Of a DNA stretch of 64,000 nt, positions 8,795 through 17,366 are shown piece after piece (the stretch's first letter is position 1; each line of letters begins with the position of its first letter). The notes beneath the pieces were generated by a model, which worked only from the letters and a program-made list of their open reading frames with translations, did no database searches and had not been told where the DNA came from. Origin of the DNA: UBA4427 sp045106235. GTDB taxonomy: Bacteria; Myxococcota_A; UBA9160; UBA4427. The position numbers were made by a program, and so were the translations under genes. The DNA lies in the NCBI GenBank assembly GCA_045106235.1, contig JBGCEJ010000035.1, positions 1 through 64,000 on the forward strand, given 5' to 3'.

Positions 8795-9346
8795 TCAGCC
8801 CTCTTCAGGGACCTCTGCCCGGCCCATGCCCGGCGCGTAGCGGTAATCGCTCAGGAGATCATCGGCTTCAAAGACGAGCTCTAGCCGATGCACAGTCGCA
8901 GGGAGCATCCGAATCGCGGCGGGGCGCGGCTGCTTCGGAGGAAAGAAGAAGGTGCGATCGAACCAGCCCGCGGCGCCCTCGCTCCATTTCTTAGCCGACG
9001 CGATACTGGAGGAAGCGCGGCTCTTAAACTCTCCGTCCATCGAGATGTTGGGCCGCCGGGGATCGTTCTCGGGCCATTGAATTTCCTCGAGGCGGTAGCG
9101 CCAGATCTGGCCTCCCCGAGCACGATTTTCGATCTCGTCGGGGGAGCCGAAGCGCGCCATCACACTCTTCGCATCACTCTCCCCGGCCTTCAGATTCCCG
9201 ACCCATTGCGGGAAGGGATGTCGCGGCAAGAAAACCTCTGCTTGCCCCTCAATCTCAGCCGGCTTCGCGCATCCGAACAGCAGCGCCTGAGTGAGGAGCA
9301 GCAGCCCGAAGACGACCCTTGCACCATACGGCATCTGGCTTCCCAT
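8795..9346 (-). CDS. Small envelope lipoprotein, BamE/SmpA-like in part
   Basis: A 183-residue protein. Residues 5-26 form a signal peptide ending in a lipobox (LLFGC). The segment that follows, GESDAKSVMARFGSPDEIENRARGGQIWRYRLEEIQW, resembles the SmpA/OmlA (BamE-type) pattern, in which a short helix and a GxPD turn precede a W-x-Y strand; the similarity is partial. The C-terminal part predicts beta strands (TVHRLELVFEADDLLSDYRY). The start at 9346 is favoured by AAGG just upstream; ATG at 9334 is possible. It lies 35 bases downstream of the histidine kinase stop, so the two may share a transcript. Confidence 0.55.
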   Translation of the reverse strand: MGSQMPYGARVVFGLLLLTQALLFGCAKPAEIEGQAEVFLPRHPFPQWVGNLKAGESDAKSVMARFGSPDEIENRARGGQIWRYRLEEIQWPENDPRRPNISMDGEFKSRASSSIASAKKWSEGAAGWFDRTFFFPPKQPRPAAIRMLPATVHRLELVFEADDLLSDYRYAPGMGRAEVPEEG

Positions 9347-9381
9347 TCGACCTTCCCCTTGACCTTCGCCTCGACCCCGAC

Positions 9382-10998
9382 CTAACACTCTTTTTCTCCG
9401 GTCGGCATCTTCTCGGGCAGAAAAACACAAACCCGCGTTCCTGCGCGGTCCTCGGACTCGATTCGAAGCTCCCCGCCATGCCGCTCGACAATACGCAGAC
9501 ACAGGGGAAGTCCCATGCCGCCCCCTACCCCGATAGGGCGGTCCCCAAAGAAGGGATCGAAGACTTCATCGACGGCAGATGATTCAATCCCGACACCGCG
9601 ATCCTCGACAGAAAGTTCAATGCCGTCGGCTCGGTTGCGGAGCGAAACCAGCACCTCGGGCGCATCGCTAATCGAAACCGACGCTTCTACGGCGTTGCGC
9701 AGCAACTGAATCACGAGTTCCTCGACCTGAACGGGCTCACAGTGAATCGACCGCAATTCCGGCTCGGCATCGATCTCCACCTGAGCCCGCGCGCCCAGAC
9801 TCGGCCGTGCACAAGCCACCGCACGCGCAACCAGCGCCCGTAGTTCCGTCGCTCGGGCTCCCGAAAGCGAATCCTGCCCAGCCCGGTCGGCGATGCGCGC
9901 CGCCCATTCCCGAATTTCACGGACGCGGCCGCGCTCGTCTGCGATCCAATCGGCCCCCGCCCCTTCGGCCTCAGAAGCGGCCCGCTCGCCTTGCTCCTCG
10001 AACCAACACTCGAGATCTCCCGCGGCCGCGTGAATCTCGTGGGCCGCCGCCAGCGTTTCCGCATCCGGCCCCCGGCGCGCGTTCGACTCCGACGGTGCAG
10101 CGGATTGCGCGGCGTTTCGCTGAGGCGTGTTCTGGCCGACCAGCTTCGCGTCGGCGCGCGCTAAGGCATCAAGCTTCGAGGCCAAGGCATCGTCGACCTG
10201 ATCAAAAAGAGCGAGATGCCCACGGCGCGCACCCGCCACCGCTTCAAGCTGACGATGTAAATCATAAACGCGTCCCGCCGAAGCGCCCACCACGAGACTC
10301 AGCGTCGCGGAAAGCATCCCCGGAACCAAAGGAGTGCCTAACATAAAAATCGCAGAAGCGATCCCCGCACACAGACCCAGGCCGATCGCCCCGCCGAGCA
10401 TGAGCCCTGTCTGTGGCGAACGCTCCCAGCGAACCGAATAACAACACGCAGAATCGCCCTTTCCCAGGCAAGAGGATTCATCCACATGACCGGGAAGTAG
10501 TCCAAAAAGTCCGGGAATCGCCTCCAGCTGACCGCGGCGAAGCGCACAGCGAGCAGAAGCCGTCCGAGCGGGCGCGTCGGCCAAAGCCCCCTCAAACGTA
10601 ATTTCCGCGTAGCCTTCCGAAATCGAATCAATCGTCCAGGTCGCGTCTGCCTCTTCGCGAGGGAGCAGGGACTGGATCCGCCGATAGGCCTTCTCGGGCG
10701 TGGCGAGGCCAAGGCCGTAGAGCCGCAGCCCCGTCGCGTCGGGCTCAGTGAGTCGATGACCGACCGACCGTGCAAGGTTCGCATCGACGTCCGCTGCGTG
10801 AAACATCTGATCGATCGCGTTCGCGGGTAGCCAAGCGGAGGTCTGCGCCAACCCCGCTTCCCCCTGGTCGAGGGCGCGGGTCGCACGCTGGACGGCCGCG
10901 GTTCGACCTCGCACGGCGAGAAGCTCGAGCAAAGTCGTTGCGATCAATTTATTGCCGGGTCCTGCTGTCGCCCCGACGACGATGCCCTCTTGCGCCAT
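9382..10998 (-). CDS. Membrane histidine kinase with V4R-like sensory domain
   Basis: A 538-residue protein. The N-terminal 190 residues resemble V4R-type small-ligand domains: CALRRGQLEAIPGLFGLLPGHV followed by the Cys cluster CLGKGDSACCYSV. Two hydrophobic segments follow at about 198-220 and 226-242, then a helical linker. The last 120 residues are a HATPase_c domain with an N box (QLLRNAVEAS), G1 (VEDRGVGI), F box (VFDPFF) and G2 (GGGMGLPLC). A canonical H box is not obvious; a His in the helix AAAHEIHAAAGDLE is the best candidate. No response regulator gene lies nearby. GAGGGG precedes the ATG at 10998. Confidence 0.8.
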   Translation of the reverse strand: MAQEGIVVGATAGPGNKLIATTLLELLAVRGRTAAVQRATRALDQGEAGLAQTSAWLPANAIDQMFHAADVDANLARSVGHRLTEPDATGLRLYGLGLATPEKAYRRIQSLLPREEADATWTIDSISEGYAEITFEGALADAPARTASARCALRRGQLEAIPGLFGLLPGHVDESSCLGKGDSACCYSVRWERSPQTGLMLGGAIGLGLCAGIASAIFMLGTPLVPGMLSATLSLVVGASAGRVYDLHRQLEAVAGARRGHLALFDQVDDALASKLDALARADAKLVGQNTPQRNAAQSAAPSESNARRGPDAETLAAAHEIHAAAGDLECWFEEQGERAASEAEGAGADWIADERGRVREIREWAARIADRAGQDSLSGARATELRALVARAVACARPSLGARAQVEIDAEPELRSIHCEPVQVEELVIQLLRNAVEASVSISDAPEVLVSLRNRADGIELSVEDRGVGIESSAVDEVFDPFFGDRPIGVGGGMGLPLCLRIVERHGGELRIESEDRAGTRVCVFLPEKMPTGEKEC

Positions 10999-11162
10999 GC
11001 ACCCCTCATCCAATCCACGCCGCTGCGCTCACCGCAACGAAACGAACCCATAGGGTCTATCGGCAAACCAGAGGCAAAATGGAGTACGGGGGAATCCAAC
11101 CTCGCTGGATTCCGCTCTCAGGGGAAAGTACTAGTCGAAATCCTCGGCGCCGGCGTTCGGCG

Positions 11163-11558
11163 TTAGCGTTCGAGCAACCGGATCCCGATCACTTCGTCGC
11201 CTTCGTGAATCAGGCCGACCACCTGATCCGCGATGCCGTATTTCTCGCGCATCGCCGCGTTCACGGGCGCGGCGTATCCCGGGATCACCTCGGCGCGATA
11301 GGGAATCCGCACATCATCCCGAATCAGCGTCACCAGCGGCTCGAGTTGAAGACGGATCAGCCATTCCGAATTCGCATCACCCGAACGAAGCACTGGACTG
11401 TCATCGATATCGACCACCCAAAGCGAGGTCGAAAACTTCTCGCCTCGGCTCCCCATCGTTTCGAGCACGACCACTTCTCCGCCCAACTCGCTCGCCCCAA
11501 AAAGGATGGCAACCGCAAGGAGGGGCAAGGCCATCACGAACCCGATTAAGCGTGACAA
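11163..11558 (-). CDS. Putative split-barrel (PNPOx/F420-type) protein with N-terminal membrane segment
   Basis: A 131-residue protein. Residues 3-25 are hydrophobic, so it is likely membrane-anchored or exported. The remainder has the order WVVDIDDSPVLRSGDANSEWLIRLQLEPLVTLIRDD, then INAAMREKYG-like (VNAAMREKYGIAD), which resembles small flavin or F420 split-barrel proteins such as DUF2255 and nitroreductase relatives. I assign the fold only, not a reaction. It sits between smpB and the histidine kinase on the same strand. Confidence 0.5.
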   Translation of the reverse strand: MSRLIGFVMALPLLAVAILFGASELGGEVVVLETMGSRGEKFSTSLWVVDIDDSPVLRSGDANSEWLIRLQLEPLVTLIRDDVRIPYRAEVIPGYAAPVNAAMREKYGIADQVVGLIHEGDEVIGIRLLER

Positions 11559-11605
11559 TGAACGATCCTCCTTGAACGGCGAACGTACGGCGAACGAGCG
11601 GTGAA

Positions 11606-12109
11606 CTAGCGATGATGCCGGCGCATCACCCGCTGCGTTTCACGGTTCTGCTCGCGGTCTCGAATGCTATGCCGCTTATCGTGTCGATGCTTGCCACGGG
11701 CAAGCGCGAGTTCAACTTTCGCATTCGCGCCGCGGAAATACACCGTCAGCGGGACCAGAGTCAGCCCCTTTTCAGTCACCTTGCTGTCCAGGCGATCGAT
11801 TTCATGACGATGCAGAAGGAGCTTACGGCGGCGCTGTGGATCCACTGGATTCGCTCTCGTCGCAGGCTCGTAGGGCGAAATATGCAGCTTCTCGAGCCAC
11901 GCCTCGCCGCGATGAACACTCGCGAAGGAATCACCAAGGTTCGCACGACCGTCCCTGAGGCTCTTGACCTCGGGGCCCATCAGCTGAAGCCCGGCTTCCC
12001 AGGTATCCACGATCTCGTAGTCGAAATGCGCACGCCGATTCGTCGCGACGACCAGCCGGCCGTCGCGATCGAGCTTATCGGTCTTCTTTTTCTTCTTACT
12101 CTTGGCCAT
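11606..12109 (-). CDS. smpB: SsrA-binding protein SmpB
   Basis: A 167-residue protein that binds tmRNA and delivers it to stalled ribosomes for trans-translation. Family motifs are clear: NRRAHFDYEIVDTWEAGLQLMGPEVKSLRDG near the N terminus, then LHISPYEPA and KLLLHRHEID, and a basic C-terminal tail (KRHSIRDREQNRETQRVM) that mimics a tRNA anticodon region. The Lys-rich start MAKSKKKKK fits the ATG at 12109; the frame extends to 12136 but the extra residues are not family-like. It follows panD on the same strand. I looked for tmRNA close by and did not see it. Confidence 0.93.
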   Translation of the reverse strand: MAKSKKKKKTDKLDRDGRLVVATNRRAHFDYEIVDTWEAGLQLMGPEVKSLRDGRANLGDSFASVHRGEAWLEKLHISPYEPATRANPVDPQRRRKLLLHRHEIDRLDSKVTEKGLTLVPLTVYFRGANAKVELALARGKHRHDKRHSIRDREQNRETQRVMRRHHR

Positions 12110-12191
12110 CGCGCCGCGGAGAGTAGCCGAAGCCACCCGAGATCACTCGCGAATGCCGACCAACCGCGCCAAGTACCGCGAATGCGCGGGA

Positions 12192-12545
12192 TCAGTCCTC
12201 GCGGATGCGATTCTCGTGGTCGACAAAGACCCGCTTCGAATCAAAAGCCGGCACGTCCGCTTCCGGGACCTGCGCCCAGCTCGCGATGATCACGCAGTCG
12301 CCGGGCTTCATCAGGTGTGCCGCCGCGCCGTTCACGCAGATCTGACCTTCGCCGCGCTCGCCCTCGATGATGTAGGTCGTGAGCCGGTTGCCATTGGTGC
12401 AGTTCCAGATATCCACCTGCTCGTAGGGGAGCATATCCGCCGCGTCGAGCAAGATGGGGTCGATGGTGACTGAGCCTTCGTATTCGATATTGGCTTCGGT
12501 CACGGTCGCGCGATGAATCTTGGACTTAAGAAGGGTGCGGTTCAT
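12192..12545 (-). CDS. panD: Aspartate 1-decarboxylase PanD
   Basis: A 117-residue pyruvoyl enzyme making beta-alanine from aspartate for pantothenate synthesis. The self-cleavage site is intact: Gly24-Ser25 in IEYEGSVTID, where Ser25 becomes the pyruvoyl group. Lys9 (KSKIHRATVT), Tyr58-region and NGAAAHLMKPGD also match the family. Length is normal. It is the last gene of a panB-panC-panD set, 68 bases downstream of panC. Confidence 0.95.
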   Translation of the reverse strand: MNRTLLKSKIHRATVTEANIEYEGSVTIDPILLDAADMLPYEQVDIWNCTNGNRLTTYIIEGERGEGQICVNGAAAHLMKPGDCVIIASWAQVPEADVPAFDSKRVFVDHENRIRED

Positions 12546-12613
12546 TGTTGTCTCCGATCTAAAAATGCTTGGGCCCAGTCAATCGATGAATGGCGCCGTA
12601 AATTCGTTTCGTC

Positions 12614-13531
12614 TTATCGCCTGCGGCCTTCGGCGGGCTGGCCACCGAGCACGCGGTTATCAATCAAACGGACTGGGGCGCCCTGCCCGTCCGCGTCGCC
12701 CTCGAATTGGAGCGCAATCGCCAGCAGCGTCGGCCCCGAAAGGCCCGCGCCGGCGTCCTCAAGCGCGCCCGCTTCCTCAAGAGAAGCCGGATCCCGCAGC
12801 TCGGCATAGTCGACCGACGCCTGAACGGCTTCGCCTAACGTCTTATGCACCTGCTCAAGAATCACAGCCCCGTTGCGTTCACCCTGTTCCCAAAGTGCTT
12901 CCGCCCGGTCGAGACTCTCCACGATCTTCAGCGCCTGTCGACGAGCGACCGGGCCGAGATGCACATTGCGACTCGATAGCGCGAGACCATCGGGCTCGCG
13001 TACGGTTTCGCCGCCCACGATTTCGATTCCGAAGCCAAGGTCCTCGGTCATGCGTCGAATCAGAGCGAGCTGCTGAAAATCCTTCTGCCCGAAGACCGCG
13101 ACATGCGGCCGCGCAGCCAGAAAGAGCTTCGTGACCACCGTCGTGACGCCCTGGAAATGCCCAGGGCGATTGCCGCCGCAGAGCGGCTCGGAGAGCCCGG
13201 CCACATTGACCCAGGTCGACGCACCTTCGGGATAAAGCTCCGAAGCCTCGGGCGTCCAGACGAGATCAACTCCCGCCGCGCGACAGGCCTCGAGGTCCGT
13301 CTCCATCACCCGCGGATAGCCCTCGAAATCCTTCGGATCATTAAACTGCGTTGGATTCACAAAGATCGACACGACGACGAGATCCGCATGCTTGCGCGCC
13401 TCGTCAATCAGCGAAAGATGCCCGACATGCAAAGCACCCATCGTCGGAACGAGCGCCACGCGCTGGCCTTCCGCGCGGCGCGCGTCGGACCAAGCCTGGA
13501 GCTCCGCTCTTGCTTCGATGATTTCCATCAT
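12614..13531 (-). CDS. panC: Pantothenate synthetase PanC
   Basis: A 305-residue ATP-dependent ligase joining pantoate and beta-alanine. The nucleotidyltransferase HIGH-like motif is seen in VPTMGALHVGHLSL, followed by VSIFVNPTQF, HFQGVTTVVTKLF, VFGQKDFQQ and the signature LALSSRN (KMSKS-like). Length is a little above the usual 280. Two ATGs start the frame; GAGG lies about 7 bases before the first. Between panB and panD it completes the pathway block. Confidence 0.95.
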   Translation of the reverse strand: MMEIIEARAELQAWSDARRAEGQRVALVPTMGALHVGHLSLIDEARKHADLVVVSIFVNPTQFNDPKDFEGYPRVMETDLEACRAAGVDLVWTPEASELYPEGASTWVNVAGLSEPLCGGNRPGHFQGVTTVVTKLFLAARPHVAVFGQKDFQQLALIRRMTEDLGFGIEIVGGETVREPDGLALSSRNVHLGPVARRQALKIVESLDRAEALWEQGERNGAVILEQVHKTLGEAVQASVDYAELRDPASLEEAGALEDAGAGLSGPTLLAIALQFEGDADGQGAPVRLIDNRVLGGQPAEGRRR

Positions 13532-13607
13532 TCAATTCCTCGAAAATGCAGAAAGATCTGCCAAAGAGTCCGAGCGGGCGCGTCCTCCGCGCCCACTCGC
13601 ATCTGAC

Positions 13608-14438
13608 CTAACGGTAAGAATGCTCTTCGTCGGGGAATTTCCGGTTCACGACTTCATCGACGTACGTCCGTGCCGCGGTCGAAGCCAGCGCGCCGAGATT
13701 CGCGTACTGCTTTACGAAGGAAGGCGTCCAGTCGTTCAGTCCCAGCATGTCGTGCATCACGAGGACCTGGGCGTCACAGTGAACGCCCGCGCCAATCCCA
13801 ATCGTTGGGATTGAAAGGCGCGCCGTGATCTCGCGACCGAGATCTTCCGGGATGCCTTCAAGGACAACCGAGAAGGCGCCCGCCGCTTCCACGGCCAAAG
13901 CATCTTCGATCACCTGATGGCGACCCTCATCGCCGCGGCCTTGCACGCGGTAGCCGCCCATCTGATTGACGGATTGCGGAGTCAGCCCAACATGGCCCAT
14001 GACCGGAATCTGGGCGCTCACGATGCGCTTGATCGAATCGGCGACATCGACGCCGCCCTCAAGCTTCACCGAGTGTGCGCCGCCTTCTTGGACCAGACGG
14101 ATCGCGCTGCGAACCGCATCTTCCGGACCCACTTGATAGGTACCAAAAGGCATATCGCCCACGATCATCGCGCGTCTCACCCCGCGCGCGACCATGCGCG
14201 TGTGGTAGACGATATCGTCGAGGGTGACAGGAAGGGTCGTGTCATGGCCCTGAACGACGTTGCCCAGGGAATCGCCGACGAGGAGCACATCCACGCCCGC
14301 TTCATCAAAGATGCGCGCGAAGGTGAAATCGTAGGCTGTCAGCATCGTGAAGGGCTCGCCCTGCCGCTTTCGCTTGGCAAGGGAGCGGGTGGTCACACGA
14401 TGTTCTCGGTTGGCTGAAGCAGTGGTGACGGTGGACAT
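13608..14438 (-). CDS. panB: 3-methyl-2-oxobutanoate hydroxymethyltransferase PanB
   Basis: A 276-residue enzyme forming ketopantoate, the committed step of pantothenate synthesis. Metal and substrate motifs are present: TAYDFTFARIFDEAGVDVLLVGDSLGNVVQGHDTTLPVTLDD, GDMPFGTYQ, VKLEGG, VMGHVGLTPQSVNQMGGYRVQG and GIGAGVHCDAQVLVMHDMLGL. AGGAGG at a 9-base distance fixes the start at 14438; the frame is open 11 codons further. First gene of the panB-panC-panD-smpB run. Confidence 0.95.
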   Translation of the reverse strand: MSTVTTASANREHRVTTRSLAKRKRQGEPFTMLTAYDFTFARIFDEAGVDVLLVGDSLGNVVQGHDTTLPVTLDDIVYHTRMVARGVRRAMIVGDMPFGTYQVGPEDAVRSAIRLVQEGGAHSVKLEGGVDVADSIKRIVSAQIPVMGHVGLTPQSVNQMGGYRVQGRGDEGRHQVIEDALAVEAAGAFSVVLEGIPEDLGREITARLSIPTIGIGAGVHCDAQVLVMHDMLGLNDWTPSFVKQYANLGALASTAARTYVDEVVNRKFPDEEHSYR

Positions 14439-14912
14439 GGGGGTATGCCTCCTGGTCTCTGCGATCTCCAATCAGCGCGCTCTTCGTCCTTCGACTCAGT
14501 CGGAACCACTCCCGACCGAACTTGGGGGTCAAAACGTGCCGTTCGCCCTTTTCAACTCAGATACAAATATGCATTTCGGATGGTCATCCGGCGGTGGGGA
14601 GGCCAGAGCGTTCTGTTTCAACCAAGGCCAAGGCCTCTGCCGAATCCGCTTGCTCTGTCGGGCACTCTTCTTTTCCGGACCAGTCAGGGCACGTCGCCCG
14701 TCGAGTCCGCTCAGCAGAGTGCGTCGTGCCTACCGTTCACCTCCGTCTCAGTCCCGGAACTCCAGGATCTAAGCGATATCGGGTGATCTTCAGGAACGCT
14801 CTTTGAATCCGGGCTGGGATCGCCCGGGCGGTTTAGATGGAGCCCGCAACTTGCGGTGCCCCTCAACGACCATGATTTTAGGATCAACGTTCCAAACGGT
14901 CAACGCGTCGGG
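14439..14912. other. Spacer upstream of panB without a credible gene
   Basis: 474 bases between panB and the small gene behind rsmA. Several frames are open but none has family-like sequence or a good ribosome binding site. At 14577-14590 there is a short hairpin with arms CGGATG and CATCCG around GT. The stretch 14552-14575 is AT-richer than its surroundings and could hold the panB promoter, but I cannot identify clear -35 and -10 boxes. Confidence 0.5.
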
Positions 14913-15230
14913 TCAACTTCCCACGACGCGCTCGATAAAATCCCTGACCCCAGGGGCAACGAAGTTCGCCTCCAGAAATTCACCGCGAAACCGCCCTAGA
15001 GCGCCTGCCAGCACAGAAACCTGATGTGGCAGCGGATCATCTGGAGCCAAAACAACCCAAACTCGGGCGCCTACGCGGCAGGCTGCACTCTCTGTCGGGG
15101 AAAAATCCGCCGCAGAAGCCGCAGCAGACAGCGTCCGAACCTCGAGTTCCGCGCGAGAAGCCAGCTCGAGTAGCCCCTCCAGCATATCCCGCGGGGTCAT
15201 CCCGATCTCAGCCAGATCGCTTTCAGACAC
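14913..15230 (-). CDS. Hypothetical small protein coupled to rsmA
   Basis: A 105-residue protein, not recognised. It begins MSESDLAEIGMTPRDMLEGLLELASRAEL (amphipathic helix) and has a beta-type core, CRVGARVWVVLAPDDPLPHQVSVLAGALGRF. It has no signal peptide or membrane segment. Its start overlaps the end of rsmA by 8 bases, which implies translational coupling and supports it being a real gene. Compositionally it matches its neighbours. Confidence 0.55.
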   Translation of the reverse strand: MSESDLAEIGMTPRDMLEGLLELASRAELEVRTLSAAASAADFSPTESAACRVGARVWVVLAPDDPLPHQVSVLAGALGRFRGEFLEANFVAPGVRDFIERVVGS

Positions 15231-16179
15231 CCTCGCCTCCCTTGGATTCGGCGCTCGGGCGCTCGACTTGGCTGGCCCCTGCGTCTGCTTTTACATCGGC
15301 CTCGATATCCAACGCCCGCGCCAATTCGAGCCAGGCCTCGGGTTCGATTCGCTCCGGACGCAGCCCCGGGTCGAGCCCAACACCTCGGAGTGTCTCTTCC
15401 AGCGCGGCGCGGCGCTCGGGCTTCTCCAGTTCTGGCCATTTCCGCTCGGCGATCCGCGAGAGACCGTTCGTGACCTGCTTGCGCCGGGTCGAAAAGGCAG
15501 CCCGTGCCACGCGCTCCACCTTTTCGAGCTCACCCTTCGCCACGGGACTCGAGGCCCGCGGCCAGATGCGAACGAAGGAAGAATCGACCTTCGGCTTGGG
15601 GAAGAACCGACCGGGCGAGAGCTTGGCGATCGTGTCGACGTCGGTCGTGAGGCGATGCAGCACGCTGAGCGAGCCGTAGTCGCGCGTCCCCGTATCCGCC
15701 GCGAGCCGTGCCGCGACTTCCGTCTGGATCATCACGGACCAATCTTCCAGCACATCCCGCAAATCGAGCATCGTGCGTAAGAGTGGTGTCGCGACCGAAT
15801 AAGGCAGATTCGCAATCAGTCGAACCGGCGGGCCATCGCCCCCGGCCCGAGCCTCGGTCAGCCATTCCCGCCAAGGCACATCACGCGCGTCCGCGTGAAC
15901 CAATTCGACGTTCTCGGGCAGGAGTCGCTCCGCTTCAAGGACTCGGACCAGCCCTGAGTCGATTTCGACGCTGCGCACCCGGGCGGCCCGGGACGCAAGC
16001 GCACGGGTGAGCACCCCGAGCCCGGTCCCGACCTCGATTACGAAGTCGCCCTCGCTGGCCCCGGCGCGGCGCGCAAGATCATCCGCGGTCTCCGCGTCCA
16101 CAAGAAAGTTCTGTCCCAGATCGCGCGAGAGTCGCAGGCCATGCTGATCCAGCAGACCTCGGAGTTCGCCCAGATTCAT
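15223..16179 (-). CDS. rsmA: 16S rRNA (A1518/A1519-N6) dimethyltransferase RsmA (KsgA)
   Basis: A 318-residue SAM-dependent methyltransferase that dimethylates two adenines near the 3' end of 16S rRNA during small-subunit assembly. Motifs in order: LSRDLGQNFLVD near the start, VIEVGTGLGVLTRAL (motif I), VRSVEIDSGL, LVHADARDV, IANLPYSVATPLL (motif IV, NLPY) and MIQTEVAARL, then a C-terminal domain with FFPKPKVDSSFVRI. The C-terminal 30 residues beyond the family end (ADVKADAGASQVERPSAESKGGEG) are low-complexity. It starts 10 bases after the tsaD stop. Confidence 0.95.
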   Translation of the reverse strand: MNLGELRGLLDQHGLRLSRDLGQNFLVDAETADDLARRAGASEGDFVIEVGTGLGVLTRALASRAARVRSVEIDSGLVRVLEAERLLPENVELVHADARDVPWREWLTEARAGGDGPPVRLIANLPYSVATPLLRTMLDLRDVLEDWSVMIQTEVAARLAADTGTRDYGSLSVLHRLTTDVDTIAKLSPGRFFPKPKVDSSFVRIWPRASSPVAKGELEKVERVARAAFSTRRKQVTNGLSRIAERKWPELEKPERRAALEETLRGVGLDPGLRPERIEPEAWLELARALDIEADVKADAGASQVERPSAESKGGEGV

Positions 16180-16189
16180 ACGGCGGCGC

Positions 16190-17356
16190 TCATGAATTCA
16201 CGTCACGCCAGGGCGTTTCGCCGATCGGAACCTTCGAGAACGCTTCAAGGGAGTAGGCATCCCGCACTCCGCGCTGAAGCAGTCGCGTCCCCGCCGCCGC
16301 GATCATGACGGCATTGTCGGTACAGAGATCCATCGGTGGAAAAACCGCCTGAAAGCCCTCCCGAGCGCCGGCTTCGCGCATCTCCCGACGAAGTCGCCCA
16401 TTCGCCGCCACGCCACCGACCACCGCGATCCGGGAAGCCCCCTCGCTTCGCATTGCTCGGACGGCCTTACCCACCAGACTCTCCGCAACAGCTTGCTCGA
16501 AAGAAGCCGCGAGGTCCGCACGCGCCGCCCGGTCGAGCGCATCCAATCCACCTCGACCAGCAATCTCGACAGCGACCGCCGTCTTCAGACCCGAGTACGA
16601 AAATTCAAGCCCGGGGCGTCGGCTCATAGGCCGAGGCAAAGCCACCGCCTCGGGGTCGCCCTCTTCCGCGAGCTTCGAAATCGCAGGCCCACCCGGATAT
16701 CCCAGGTCGAGCAGCTTCGCGACCTTATCGAAGGCCTCGCCCGCCGCATCATCCCGCGTCTCGCCTAACAGCTCGGGATGCCCCTCTGCGCCCACGCGAT
16801 AGAGCGCCGTATGCCCACCTGAAACAACAAGCCCGACGTAGGGTGGCTCGAGCGGTTCCATTCCGGCATCCGCGCCGCCACCCGCTGCGACTTCAGCCGC
16901 AATCAGATGCCCCGCTAGGTGATGGACGCCCACGAACGGGATCTGATGCGAGTACGCGAGGGCCTTCGCAAACGACAAGCCGACCAGAAGCGAGCCCATC
17001 AGCCCTGGCCCCGCAGTGACCGCAATCCCGTCGATCTCGTCAAGAGAAACCCCGGACTCAGAGAGCGCAGCCTGGGCAACCTCAGAAACCACACGCACGT
17101 GATCTCGACTCGCGAGCTCTGGCACGACGCCCCCATACGGGGCGTGAACCGAAGCTTGCCCATGCACCGCGCTCGACAGAATCTCCGAGCCGCCCCGGAG
17201 GACCGACGCCGCCATCTCGTCGCACGAACTCTCGATGCCGAGGACGAGCGGGGAATCGGGCAAGTCGGTCGGATGCTTGCCCGGGATGTCACTCCCGAGC
17301 TGACTCCGGAGGTGACTCCGGAGGTGACTCCGGAGGTGAGTAGACGCGGCTGTCAC
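16190..17356 (-). CDS. tsaD: tRNA N6-adenosine threonylcarbamoyltransferase TsaD
   Basis: A 388-residue enzyme of the t6A37 tRNA modification complex. Motifs: VLGIESSCDEMAASVL, the metal-binding HHLAGHLIAA, VSGGHTALY and GGPAISKLAEEGDPEAVALPRP, and VVGGVAANGRLRREM. I give a GTG start at 17356, 10 bases after the dksA stop. It puts an unusual HLRSHLRSHLRS repeat in front of the enzyme. A TTG at 17263 would give a length closer to the family norm, but neither candidate has a strong ribosome binding site. The enzyme part is certain; the exact start is not. Confidence 0.9.
   Translation of the reverse strand: MTAASTHLRSHLRSHLRSQLGSDIPGKHPTDLPDSPLVLGIESSCDEMAASVLRGGSEILSSAVHGQASVHAPYGGVVPELASRDHVRVVSEVAQAALSESGVSLDEIDGIAVTAGPGLMGSLLVGLSFAKALAYSHQIPFVGVHHLAGHLIAAEVAAGGGADAGMEPLEPPYVGLVVSGGHTALYRVGAEGHPELLGETRDDAAGEAFDKVAKLLDLGYPGGPAISKLAEEGDPEAVALPRPMSRRPGLEFSYSGLKTAVAVEIAGRGGLDALDRAARADLAASFEQAVAESLVGKAVRAMRSEGASRIAVVGGVAANGRLRREMREAGAREGFQAVFPPMDLCTDNAVMIAAAGTRLLQRGVRDAYSLEAFSKVPIGETPWRDVNS
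17306..17341 (-). repeat. 12-bp tandem repeat at the 5' end of tsaD
   Basis: Three near-perfect copies of a 12-base unit (GAGGTGACTCCG on the plus strand), plus a decayed flanking copy, lie just downstream of the dksA stop. In the tsaD frame they encode HLRS repeats. Read on the minus strand they also carry repeated CTCCGGAG words. Confidence 0.75.
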
Positions 17357-17366
17357 AGACGCCCGC

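Noticed and set aside
11500..14900. tmRNA near smpB
   Set aside because: I looked for the tRNA-Ala-like ends and the tag-coding stretch on both strands around smpB and in the 474-base spacer and did not see them.
17300..17345. 12-bp repeats considered as iteron-type origin sites
   Set aside because: They lie in frame at the start of tsaD with no DnaA boxes or AT-rich region nearby.
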